NCBI GenBank assembly: GCA_938046755.1
Contig: CALIXC010000249.1
Location: 1 to 23,571 of the forward strand
DNA length: 23,571 nt
Direction: 5' to 3'
From: an uncultured Lautropia sp.
Lineage (GTDB): Bacteria > Pseudomonadota > Gammaproteobacteria > Burkholderiales > Burkholderiaceae_E
The notes below the pieces were generated by a model that saw only the letters and a list, made by a program, of their open reading frames with translations, had not been told where the DNA came from and searched no databases. Position 1 is the first letter of the stretch. Every line of letters starts with the position of its first letter. Both the position numbers and the translations under genes were made by a program. Below are positions 1 to 7,146 of the stretch, piece by piece.

Positions 1-169
1 CGTGCTGCAGGAAGTACTGGCGCGCCGCACGACGATCGGCCTCGAACTGGATGTTCCCGTCCGCGTCGTACAGGTTCAGCATCGCGTTGAGCGCGTGGTA
101 GTCCAGCCCCGGTTTGTCGTCATCCGGCACGCCTGTATCGGAAGCTTCGTAGCTGCTTGCAGCCGTCAT
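1..169 (-). CDS. nrdE: Class Ib ribonucleotide reductase large subunit NrdE (N-terminal fragment)
   Basis: This is the catalytic alpha subunit of the oxygen-dependent, manganese/iron class Ib ribonucleotide reductase, which reduces ribonucleoside diphosphates. Only the first 56 residues lie in the window; the gene continues past the left edge. The segment LDYHALNAMLNLYD followed by ARQYFLQH is the characteristic NrdE N-terminus. The ATG at 169 is preceded by a purine-rich ribosome site (AGGGAGAG, about 4 nt upstream). It is third in the nrdH-nrdI-nrdE order. The 146-nt gap after nrdI is wider than usual for this operon, and I see no gene or clear terminator in it. Identity is strong from the motif and the neighbours; nothing can be said about the active-site cysteines, which lie outside. 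Confidence 0.93.
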   Translation of the reverse strand, partial: MTAASSYEASDTGVPDDDKPGLDYHALNAMLNLYDADGNIQFEADRRAARQYFLQH

Positions 170-315
170 GTTCTCTCCCTGCATCATCATGGGCGACCGG
201 GGGCCTTTTCGCCCTCACTCACCCTTTCTGTCCCATCGGTCCTGTCCGACCCTATCCGTCATGGCGCCCACATGGAACCTTCGCCCATGCGGTTGCGCCC
301 ATGACAGGCCAACCT

Positions 316-735
316 TCAGACAGGCTCGACCTCATCCAGACTGGCCCAGAATCGCTCCAGGCCTTCACACACTCGCGCCACATCCAGCTCGGTGCCAGCC
401 AGCTCGAAGCGGTACAGCACCGGCACGCCGCACTTGTCGCCAATCACCCGACCGGCGTGGGCAAACGTCGTGCCGAAATTGCGGTTGCCGCTGGCAATCA
501 CCCCCCGCAACAGACGGCGGCGACCCGGATCATTCAGGAAGCGGATCACCTGCCGGGCCACGGCGCCGTGCCCCTCGCCATCGGCGTAGGTAGGCGAGAT
601 CAGCACGAACGGCGCGTCCGGCTCGGGCATTGGGGCGGACTCATCCACCGGAATGCGCATGGCCGGCAGGCCCAGCTTGTGCATGAAGCGCTCGGTGTTG
701 CCCGAGGCCGAGGAGTAATAGACCAGCCCCGCCAT
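316..735 (-). CDS. nrdI: NrdI flavodoxin-like protein of class Ib ribonucleotide reductase
   Basis: NrdI is a small FMN protein that, when reduced, supplies the oxidant used to assemble the dimanganese-tyrosyl radical cofactor in NrdF. The 139-residue product has the expected size. Its N-terminus carries the FMN phosphate-binding loop (SSASGNTERF, about residues 8-17). It also has the SPTYADGEGHG segment and the conserved ASGNRNFG loop (about residues 81-88) that lines the flavin in this family. The start ATG lies 8 nt downstream of the nrdH stop codon, so the two are almost certainly co-transcribed and probably translationally coupled. No truncation or missing motif is visible. Confidence 0.96.
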   Translation of the reverse strand: MAGLVYYSSASGNTERFMHKLGLPAMRIPVDESAPMPEPDAPFVLISPTYADGEGHGAVARQVIRFLNDPGRRRLLRGVIASGNRNFGTTFAHAGRVIGDKCGVPVLYRFELAGTELDVARVCEGLERFWASLDEVEPV

Positions 736-743
736 GGCGGATA

Positions 744-965
744 TCAGGCCAGGCGGCCGATCATGTCAGGACGAAAACCGGTCCAGTGGGCTTCGCCGGC
801 CACGACCACGGGGGCCTGGCGGTAGCCCATGGCCAGCACCTGGGCCATGGCGACGGCGTCCTGGGTCAGGTCGACCAGCTGGTAGGCAATGCCACGGGCA
901 TCCAGCGCACGGGTGGTGGCGGTGCACTGAACGCAGGCGGGTTTGGAGTAGACGGTGACGGTCAT
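744..965 (-). CDS. nrdH: Glutaredoxin-like protein NrdH
   Basis: NrdH is a glutaredoxin-shaped, thioredoxin-reductase-dependent electron donor for class Ib ribonucleotide reductase. The 73-residue product begins MTVTVYSKPACVQC, and its CVQC redox pair (residues 11-14) is the classical NrdH active site. The WTGFRPD segment near the C-terminus (about residues 61-67) is also typical. The open frame extends upstream to 1076, but the start at 965 is chosen because it gives the family length and has an AAGGAA ribosome site about 9 nt upstream. It is the first gene of the operon and lies behind a long leader (about 390 nt from the predicted transcription start) containing a cobalamin riboswitch. Confidence 0.96.
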   Translation of the reverse strand: MTVTVYSKPACVQCTATTRALDARGIAYQLVDLTQDAVAMAQVLAMGYRQAPVVVAGEAHWTGFRPDMIGRLA

Positions 966-1081
966 GGGCCGGATTTCCTTCAGACGGGGAGCGAAGGGCC
1001 GGCAGCAGTCCGGGCGGACGCGCGCAGACAGGCGCCATCCACCATGACCCGCTCCTGCCCACCGCAGGGTTGTCATCCATG

Positions 1082-1121
1082 CCGAAAGGCGCCGCCGCCA
1101 TGAAGATGGGCGGCCTTTCGG
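1082..1121 (-). promoter_or_regulatory. Hairpin downstream of the B12 aptamer, candidate expression platform
   Basis: Outer arms CCGAAAGG and CCTTTCGG pair perfectly (8 bp), and an inner CCGCC/GGCGG adds 5 bp around a short loop containing ATCTTCAT, with a small bulge. It lies 10 nt downstream of the aptamer 3' end on the transcribed strand and about 115 nt before nrdH. There is no U-tract after it, so it is not a textbook intrinsic terminator. It may act with Rho, or switch with an alternative fold of the aptamer's 3' strand. The structure is seen; the role is inferred. Confidence 0.55.
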
Positions 1122-1131
1122 CGGCTATCGG

Positions 1132-1357
1132 GGCAGGTCTCCTGGCTTGCGGGTCCGTGCGTGGCTGGAACCTTCCCAGACCCCATGGGTCCAGTGGTTC
1201 AGGAAGAGTCCGTCCAGACCCCTTCCAGCCTTGCTCACCGCCTACAGTTGCGGGGGCAGCGCCGGCATTGCACCCTGTGCGAAAGGCCTTGAGGCGACCT
1301 TCCCGGATGCGCACCGGCTTCCCTTTTCATCCCGGGGCAGATCTCCCGGGAACCTCG
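1132..1357 (-). ncRNA. Cobalamin (adenosylcobalamin) riboswitch in the nrdHIEF leader
   Basis: Read on the minus strand, the leader contains the three hallmark blocks of the cobalamin riboswitch in order. An AAAAGGGAAGCCGGTG block comes first (about 1313-1328). The B12-box core CTGCCCCCGCAACTGTAG follows (about 1242-1259). The 3' block GCCAGGAGACCTGCC closes it (1132-1146). The closing P1 pairing is visible as AGGT (1352-1355) with ACCT (1135-1138). The predicted transcription start lies just upstream, near 1360. Cobalamin riboswitches that turn off B12-independent ribonucleotide reductases when cobalamin is available are known in other bacteria. The same logic is expected here: this operon would be repressed when the B12-dependent enzyme NrdJ can work. 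NrdJ itself is not in the window. Confidence 0.93.
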
Positions 1358-1366
1358 ATGAAGCGC

Positions 1367-1394
1367 ATTGTACCCAAGATATGGGGTTCGTCCA
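1367..1394 (-). promoter_or_regulatory. Predicted sigma-70 promoter of nrdHIEF
   Basis: On the minus strand a TACAAT -10 element (1367-1372) is preceded, after a 16-bp spacer, by TGGACG (1389-1394), a four-of-six match to TTGACA. The start point would fall around 1360, immediately before the riboswitch P1 strand at 1352-1355, which fits a transcript beginning at the aptamer. One NrdR box fills the spacer. Confidence 0.6.
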
Positions 1395-1418
1395 CCCGGC
1401 GGACACAATATGTAGCGC
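1372..1418 (-). promoter_or_regulatory. Tandem NrdR boxes over the nrdHIEF promoter
   Basis: Two 16-bp near-palindromes resemble the NrdR box consensus ACACWATATATWGTGT. Given on the plus strand, they are ACACAATATGTAGCGC at 1403-1418 and ACCCAAGATATGGGGT at 1372-1387. Their starts are 31 bp apart, about three helical turns, with 15 bp between them. This is the spacing typical of NrdR-regulated promoters. The promoter-proximal box lies between the -35 and -10, the other just upstream of the -35. NrdR is an ATP/dATP-sensing repressor of ribonucleotide reductase operons; nrdR is not in the window. Confidence 0.82.
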
Positions 1419-1775
1419 CTTCAAATTGCCTGGGACACCATGGAAAGTGTTGCGCGAACGCCAAATGGCATGACCAACAGTTCTGCACACCTTGCAGGAA
1501 CACGCGCCAAGTGCCCGCGGGCAAAGGATTTTCCAAGAACATCCACGTTGCATGGATGCTGCACGACCGTCCGTCGGAAAGGTGCTTAGCAGGTCGGTGA
1601 AAGGAGGGCTCAGTGCCCTGTCGGCCACATCGGAAGGACGTGGCCGGGCGGGAACGGCTGTCTGACGATCCCGGCATCGTCGTCATCCGGCATGAGGGAA
1701 GGCGCCGGATGGCACATGCCATGAGGTGCCGACGGAGCGTCGCCTGGGCACATCATGGCACCGTGCGGGGCAGGA
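1419..1775. other. Intergenic stretch between fpr and the nrd promoter
   Basis: No convincing coding region was found on either strand. It holds the 3' side of fpr and several short inverted repeats. Examples are CGGCCAC/GTGGCCG around 1622-1647 and ATCCGGC/GCCGGAT around 1685-1710. None is followed by a T-run, so I do not call a terminator for fpr. Confidence 0.5.
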
Positions 1776-2561
1776 TCACTGCTCGGCGAAGGCCCGCTCG
1801 ATGACGAAGTCACCTGGGGTGGAGGTGTTGCCCTCGACGAAGCCGCGCTTCTCGAACATGTCCTTCAGATCGCGCAGCATCTCGGGGCTGCCGCAGATCA
1901 TGATGCGGTCTTCCTCGCGGTTGAAGGGCGGCACACCCAGATCGGCGTTGAGCTTGCCGTTCTCGATGAGGGTGGTGATGCGCCCCTGGTTGCGGAAGGG
2001 CTCGCGGGTCACGGTGGGGTAGTACAGCAGCTTGCCCTTGATCAGCTCGCCCAGGTATTCGTGCTCCGGCAGCTCCTTGGTGAACAGGTCGTAGTAGGCC
2101 AGTTCGTTCACCTGACGCACGCCGTGCACCAGGATCACCTGGTCGTAGCGCTCGTAGGTTTCAGGGTCGCGCGTGATACTGAGGAAGGGGGCCAGGCCGG
2201 TACCGGTGGCCAGCAGCCACAGGCGCTTGCCGGGCAGCAGGTAGTCGGTCACCAGCGTGCCGGTGGGCTTGCGGCCGACGATGACCTTGTCACCGGGCTT
2301 GATGTGCTGCAGCTTGGAGGTCAGCGGACCATCGGGCACCTTGATGCTGAGGAACTCCAGCTGCTCCTCATAATTGGCACTTGCGATGCTGTAGGCGCGC
2401 AGCAGCGGCCGCTCTCCCTCTTTCGGCGGCAGGCCGATCATCGTGAAATGGCCGTTCTTGAAGCGCAGCGCCTCGTCACGCGTGGTGGTGAAACTGAACA
2501 GACGATCGGTCCAGTGATGGACGGTCAGAACCTCTTCTTCGCTGAATGCTTTCGATTTCAT
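1776..2561 (-). CDS. fpr: Ferredoxin/flavodoxin-NADP+ reductase
   Basis: Fpr is a soluble FAD enzyme that moves electrons between NADPH and ferredoxin or flavodoxin, supplying Fe-S assembly, flavodoxin-dependent enzymes and oxidative-stress responses. The 261-residue product has the FAD-binding RAYSIAS motif (residues 55-61). It also has the nucleotide-binding ATGTGLAPFLS (118-128), VHGVR (145-149) and CGSPEM (223-228). The C-terminal tail ends FVIERAFAEQ, as in the bacterial Azotobacter/Pseudomonas-type reductases. The frame is open to 2600, but the ATG at 2561 (MKSKAFSEEEVL) matches the family N-terminus. No strong Shine-Dalgarno is present; a small CCGGG/CCCGG hairpin (about 2570-2584) lies just upstream of the start. 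It has its own promoter and is separate from the nrd operon. Confidence 0.95.
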   Translation of the reverse strand: MKSKAFSEEEVLTVHHWTDRLFSFTTTRDEALRFKNGHFTMIGLPPKEGERPLLRAYSIASANYEEQLEFLSIKVPDGPLTSKLQHIKPGDKVIVGRKPTGTLVTDYLLPGKRLWLLATGTGLAPFLSITRDPETYERYDQVILVHGVRQVNELAYYDLFTKELPEHEYLGELIKGKLLYYPTVTREPFRNQGRITTLIENGKLNADLGVPPFNREEDRIMICGSPEMLRDLKDMFEKRGFVEGNTSTPGDFVIERAFAEQ

Positions 2562-2638
2562 GTATGACCCGGGCAGCACCCGGCAACAGATGACGGGCAA
2601 CGCAGAGGTGCGCCAGCCCGCAGGAGTGGAAGGCCGAC

Positions 2639-2667
2639 ATTATGAACCGATGCTGGCCGTTTGCCAG
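2639..2667 (-). promoter_or_regulatory. Predicted promoter of fpr with palindrome over the -35
   Basis: On the minus strand CTGGCA (2662-2667) and CATAAT (2639-2644) are separated by exactly 17 bp, placing transcription start near 2632, about 70 nt before the fpr ATG. A perfect 7-bp inverted repeat TGCTGGC/GCCAGCA (2651-2669) covers the -35 and part of the spacer and could be an operator. Which regulator would bind is unknown. Confidence 0.5.
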
Positions 2668-2839
2668 CACGGAGGCACAGGAATGCCGTGGAATTAAGTG
2701 ATTGCGTACTTACTTCTTCAGACATCTGCTTTCGGGAAACGCTTCCTGGGAATGTCCCGCGCCTGATGCAGGCTCATTGAGCATGGTACCGGGCCCTGCG
2801 AAGGCCTGCCCCGAAGAGGGCGATCACCCCGCAGAGGAT

Positions 2840-2879
2840 CAGGGGGCGGGCCGAAGGACGATGTCCAGCCCGCCCCTGG
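2840..2879 (-). terminator. GC-rich hairpin after tamB, possible terminator
   Basis: Just 2 nt beyond the tamB stop, arms CAGGGGCGGGC and GCCCGCCCCCTG pair over 11 bp with one bulged base and a loop of about 16 nt. No U-tract follows on the minus strand, so it is at best a Rho-assisted or RNA-protecting terminator. The rest of the 2562-2881 gap holds the fpr promoter and no gene. Confidence 0.45.
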
Positions 2880-2881
2880 CC

Positions 2882-5800
2882 TCAGTCGAAGCTGCGCGAT
2901 CGCAGCACGTCCAGCGAGTTGTCGCTGCCGGTCTGGGCGCGCAGCACGTAGCCCTTGCCCAGGGTGTACTGGATGCGCAGCAGGTTCCAGACACCGCGCA
3001 CGCCCTTCTCGTAACTGACGAAGAGGCGGTCGTTGATGCGCTTGCCCAGCGACACCACGCCGGTTTCGGTCGCATCGGCGTTGCTGCTGCTGCTCGAGCC
3101 CACCAGGCCCTTGGGCGTCATGCTCTCCTGGATGCCCGAATCCACACCGGTGTTGGACGCATAGCCGTAGTTCAGCACGTCCAGACCCAGCCGCTCGGCG
3201 ATGGAGGGCGAGCGCACACCATTGTCGTTGCCCAGCAGCATGGTACCTGCCTGCTGCAGGGCCAGGACCTGGGCAGCCCCCCCGGCCTCGTCAGGCGGCA
3301 CGCCCAGCACCAGCCAGGACAGCTTGTTGGTCTCCGACATGGAGGGCTTGGAGATGAGCGAGATCCGCGGGTTGCTTGCCTGCCCCGTGATGGAAATGCC
3401 CACTTCCACCGGCAGGTAGGGCCGCTTGGCCTCGATGTCCAGCGACGGATTGTCCACCGGACCGGTGAAGCGGATCAGACCTTTGGTGAACTTCAGGTTC
3501 TGGCCATAGGCCTGATAGCTGCCGTCCACGATGTTGATCACGCCGGTCAGCTGGGGATCGGCCGGCAGGAAGCCGCCGACCTGCAGCTTGCCGCCCAGTC
3601 GGGCTTCGGCGCCCATGCCGTTGATCTTCAGCTTGTCACCCAGCTCCACTTCCAGATCGCTGGCGATGCGCAGCCTGGCTTCCGCGTCCTTTTCCTCGGG
3701 CAGGTCCTGGGGGATCTGCTCGCCGGAAACCCGCACGTCGCCAGGCAGAGTGGGGGCAGAAGACCCCGCCAGCTCGATCAGTCCCTCGTCGACTTTCATG
3801 TCACCGACCAGGATCAGACCTGCCGGGCCGCTGGTCAGACGGGTCACCCCCGAGAGGGTCACCCGCTGCCCCGGCCCGATCGGGACCAGGAAATGGTCGG
3901 CCCGCACGTCGAAGACGCCGTCCATCGGCAGCAGCGAGGGCTTGGGGCTACCGGCCTTGGGCGGCTTCGTGAGTGCTGCAGCCCAGGCGGCATCCTGGGT
4001 GGCCAGGGCGGCCTTCATGTTGCCGCGCTCCACCAGACGAGCCGCCCCCTTCAGCTGCAGGCTGCCCTGGCCGGCATGGAACTTGAGCCTCTTGACCTGC
4101 AGGCCATGACCGTTCAGGTGAGCATCCAGCACGCCCCCGGAGAGACGCATGCCGGCCGAGCGCTGCAGCACGGACAGATCCTTGCCGGTAACGGCCAGGT
4201 CCACCAGCGGCGCATCCAGCGTGCCGGCCACTGTGCCATCGACCTTCAGCGAGCCGTCGACGGCCATGTCGGGGCCAGTGAACAGGTTGGCCAGCTCGAG
4301 CGACACGATGTCCAGCTTCACCTTGCCATTCAGCTTGCGCTCGTCAAAGCGCAGGACCAGGCCGTTGTCGTCGCGCAGTCCCAGGCGCTTCCTGCGACCG
4401 GCGGCCACCTGCTCGCGGATGCCAGCCTGCACGTCGCCGTACAGGGCTTGCGCGCCCTGGCCACGCAACTGCCAATGGCCGGCAATGCGCACGTCCTTCA
4501 GCACCTCCAAGTTCTTCTTCTCATCCACGCCCAACAGCTGGTGCAGCCGCAACGGCGCCAGCTCGTCCAGACTGCCGTGAGTCTCGTATTTGAGCGGGCC
4601 GCTCCAGTCCAGCAACAGGCGCTTTAGGTCGATGTGCCCATCCAGCGCCGCCAGCCGGAAATCCGACAGTGTCAGGCGGCTGCCGTCCACCTCCAGCGGT
4701 GCCGGGTCGACCAAGCGGACGCCGGTACGGCCGCTCAGGTCCAGGGTCTCCACGCTGGCCCGATAGTTGGGGCCGGTGCGCGGCAGCGACAGCGCACCTT
4801 GCAGGCGCAGCTGCAGCCGGTCTTTGCCCTGCCGGGCGGCGGCGGCCAGCTGGTGCTGGGCCGGCGTACCGTGCAGACTCAGGTTCAGTGCATCCAGAAC
4901 CTCGGTGCCCGAGCCCAGCTGGCGGGCGGACAGCGTCAGATCTACGGGCGTGTCCAGCCGGGACTTCGCCTGCAGCGCCAGCGGCGCCGTCAGGTCCAAC
5001 TTCAGGTCCTTCAGACTCAGGCGGTTCGGCTTGCCCTCCTCATCCAGGGTCGTCCAGTCCAGGCCGCTGGCACGCGCCGATACCTTGGCGCTCAGATCCT
5101 GAAAGCGTCCGGTCAGATGACCGTCCAGATTCATGCTGCCCGAGGCGCGGCGATCCAGAGCCGACAGGTCGGTGAGTTTCACACCGACATCCAGCCGATC
5201 CTGCGGCGCCCCCAGTGCCCCCTTGGCCTGGATGCGATTGGCCGTGCCATGGGCCAGCTTCAGGTCGATGTCCTTCAGCGACAACGGCTGCCACTGGGCA
5301 TCCAGCTCGGCCTTGCCGTGCAGGCCGCCGGTCAGCGGCTGGCCGGCCACGCGGCTTTCCACCAGATCCAGCCCCACCGTGGCCTTCTGCCCGGGCGACA
5401 TCAGGCGCCCTTCGACGGACCAGTCCGCGCCCAGCATGCCCTGACGCCAGGCCGGGTCGACGGGCAGCGTGGCCGGCAACCATTGCGCCAAGTCCAGCCG
5501 ACGCGCCGTGCCGCGCAGGTTCAGATCCCAGGGAGCGCTGACGGCTGCCTGGCCTCTGGCGGTCAGCAGCGTTTCGCCCAGCGCAACCCGCCCTTCGTTT
5601 AGTTTCAGCCAGCGTGGGTCCAGCGTGCCAGCCAGCTTCACCTGGGCGTCGGCCGCCAGCTTCTTCAGGTCAGCCGGCAACAGGATGCGCATCTGTTCGG
5701 CGCGCTGCGACAGATCCACCAGGAACTGCTGGCCATCCACCTTCACCTGTCCACCCAGGGCCGTCCGGGGCAGCCCCTGCCAGAGCGGGGCCAGATCCAG

Positions 5801-7144
5801 CCCGGTCAGCTTCAGGTCGCCCTTCAGGCGCGGCAGCGTGGCGCCCGGAATGGCCATCGACTGGGCCAGCCAGCTTTCCAGCCGCCCCTCGATGCGGGCC
5901 TCGCCCTTGGGGGCAATGGTCACGGCCTGGGCAGCCTGCGACTTCTGGGTCGCCAGGCCCTTGTCAGATCCATTGCCAGGCTTCGCATTGGCCGCCGCCG
6001 CTGCCACCGACCCGGCGTCAGCCTGCTGCACACTCACCGGCAGGCCGATGGCCAGGTCATTGAGCCCCACGTAAAGCTGTGACCACTGTTCGGTGGGCGG
6101 AATGCGGAAGACAATGCCGCTCTGCAGCGACCGCAGTGGAATGCGGTTGGCCTCCAGCGTGCCCGCCCGGCGGTTCGCCAGCCGGATGAGTCCCTGCCAC
6201 GTCTCCTTCTTGCCAGCTACCGGATCGATATCGAGGTCCAGGTCAATGCCGGTCTCGGGCAGCTTGCCCAGCGCAGTGAAGCGCACCAGGTTGGTGTCGG
6301 CCAGGCGAACGTGCAGACGCTCCACCAGCATCCGGCCTAGCGGCTTTACCACGGCCTGGATATCGGCCACACCATCGGCCAGCTGGCCCTGGAGGGTGGC
6401 CGGCAGGCTGGCCAGGTCACCATCGACGGTCAGGGTGGCGTCATACGGCCACTGCTGGGCATGACCATTGGCCTGGATCACGCCCTTGAGACGGTGCGGC
6501 GGGGCACCCTCCATCTGTGCCGTGCCTGAACGCACCTGCCCCCAGGGGCTGGTCAGCGTCAGGGTCTTGACCCGGTAATGGCCCACCGAATATTCGGCAG
6601 CCCCATCGATGTCGGTCAGCACCACATAGGGCTCGGCATCCTTGCCATTCACGGCAGGCGGCTGGATCTCCAGTCGCCCGACGGCCAGTTTGCGGATCTC
6701 CAGCGGAAACGGCAGGCCGAAATCGCCGGGCATGTCGGTGTCGGTGCGCGGCTTGTCCGGGTCACCCGGCGGCACCTGGATGATCAGCGTCTCGGTCTCC
6801 AGCTGGTGCACCAGCCCCTGGCCACGCAGCAGCGCACGCAGCGACCAGCGCAGCTGCAGCTCGGTACCCTTGACCGCGGTGTCGAAACCGCGCCATTCCA
6901 CGCGCCCGATATGGATGCCGCGCCACAAGTTGCCCTGTACCCGGTCGAAGGCCAGTGCCTGGCCATTGCGGGCCAGCAGCTGCTGCGCCCAGGACAGCGC
7001 CTGGGTCAGACCGTTTTCGCTGCCCAGCCACAGCAATGCTGCCAGCACTAGTCCCATGACCAGCAGCAGGAGGCGCACGCTCCAGCGAAAGATCGCGCGC
7101 CACAGTGAATGCTCACGTCGCACGGGGGTCGTCGTGTCGTCCAT
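2882..7144 (-). CDS. tamB: TamB, inner-membrane-anchored translocation and assembly module protein
   Basis: TamB is a very long periplasm-spanning protein of the AsmA-like/bridge type. It works with the outer-membrane barrel TamA in outer-membrane protein assembly and probably phospholipid transport. The 1420-residue product has a single N-terminal membrane anchor (about residues 15-45, VRLLLLVMGLVLAALLWL) and a long repetitive beta-rich body. Its C-terminal TamB/DUF490 domain (roughly the last 350 residues) includes the motif KLSWLVLGVPP and the strand-like end LLRIQYTLGKGYVLRAQTG. The length is in the normal range for the family. The ATG is only 2 nt after the tamA stop, so the two are translationally coupled. 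The final residues are SFD. No frameshift is visible across 4.2 kb. Confidence 0.95.
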   Translation of the reverse strand: MDDTTTPVRREHSLWRAIFRWSVRLLLLVMGLVLAALLWLGSENGLTQALSWAQQLLARNGQALAFDRVQGNLWRGIHIGRVEWRGFDTAVKGTELQLRWSLRALLRGQGLVHQLETETLIIQVPPGDPDKPRTDTDMPGDFGLPFPLEIRKLAVGRLEIQPPAVNGKDAEPYVVLTDIDGAAEYSVGHYRVKTLTLTSPWGQVRSGTAQMEGAPPHRLKGVIQANGHAQQWPYDATLTVDGDLASLPATLQGQLADGVADIQAVVKPLGRMLVERLHVRLADTNLVRFTALGKLPETGIDLDLDIDPVAGKKETWQGLIRLANRRAGTLEANRIPLRSLQSGIVFRIPPTEQWSQLYVGLNDLAIGLPVSVQQADAGSVAAAAANAKPGNGSDKGLATQKSQAAQAVTIAPKGEARIEGRLESWLAQSMAIPGATLPRLKGDLKLTGLDLAPLWQGLPRTALGGQVKVDGQQFLVDLSQRAEQMRILLPADLKKLAADAQVKLAGTLDPRWLKLNEGRVALGETLLTARGQAAVSAPWDLNLRGTARRLDLAQWLPATLPVDPAWRQGMLGADWSVEGRLMSPGQKATVGLDLVESRVAGQPLTGGLHGKAELDAQWQPLSLKDIDLKLAHGTANRIQAKGALGAPQDRLDVGVKLTDLSALDRRASGSMNLDGHLTGRFQDLSAKVSARASGLDWTTLDEEGKPNRLSLKDLKLDLTAPLALQAKSRLDTPVDLTLSARQLGSGTEVLDALNLSLHGTPAQHQLAAAARQGKDRLQLRLQGALSLPRTGPNYRASVETLDLSGRTGVRLVDPAPLEVDGSRLTLSDFRLAALDGHIDLKRLLLDWSGPLKYETHGSLDELAPLRLHQLLGVDEKKNLEVLKDVRIAGHWQLRGQGAQALYGDVQAGIREQVAAGRRKRLGLRDDNGLVLRFDERKLNGKVKLDIVSLELANLFTGPDMAVDGSLKVDGTVAGTLDAPLVDLAVTGKDLSVLQRSAGMRLSGGVLDAHLNGHGLQVKRLKFHAGQGSLQLKGAARLVERGNMKAALATQDAAWAAALTKPPKAGSPKPSLLPMDGVFDVRADHFLVPIGPGQRVTLSGVTRLTSGPAGLILVGDMKVDEGLIELAGSSAPTLPGDVRVSGEQIPQDLPEEKDAEARLRIASDLEVELGDKLKINGMGAEARLGGKLQVGGFLPADPQLTGVINIVDGSYQAYGQNLKFTKGLIRFTGPVDNPSLDIEAKRPYLPVEVGISITGQASNPRISLISKPSMSETNKLSWLVLGVPPDEAGGAAQVLALQQAGTMLLGNDNGVRSPSIAERLGLDVLNYGYASNTGVDSGIQESMTPKGLVGSSSSSNADATETGVVSLGKRINDRLFVSYEKGVRGVWNLLRIQYTLGKGYVLRAQTGSDNSLDVLRSRSFD

Positions 7145-7146
7145 GA

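Noticed and set aside
2702..4627. A 641-residue open frame on the plus strand, opposite tamB
   Set aside because: It is antisense to tamB, rich in Gln, His, Arg and Ala with no family motif, and typical of mirror frames in GC-rich DNA. The minus-strand gene has clear TamB features throughout.
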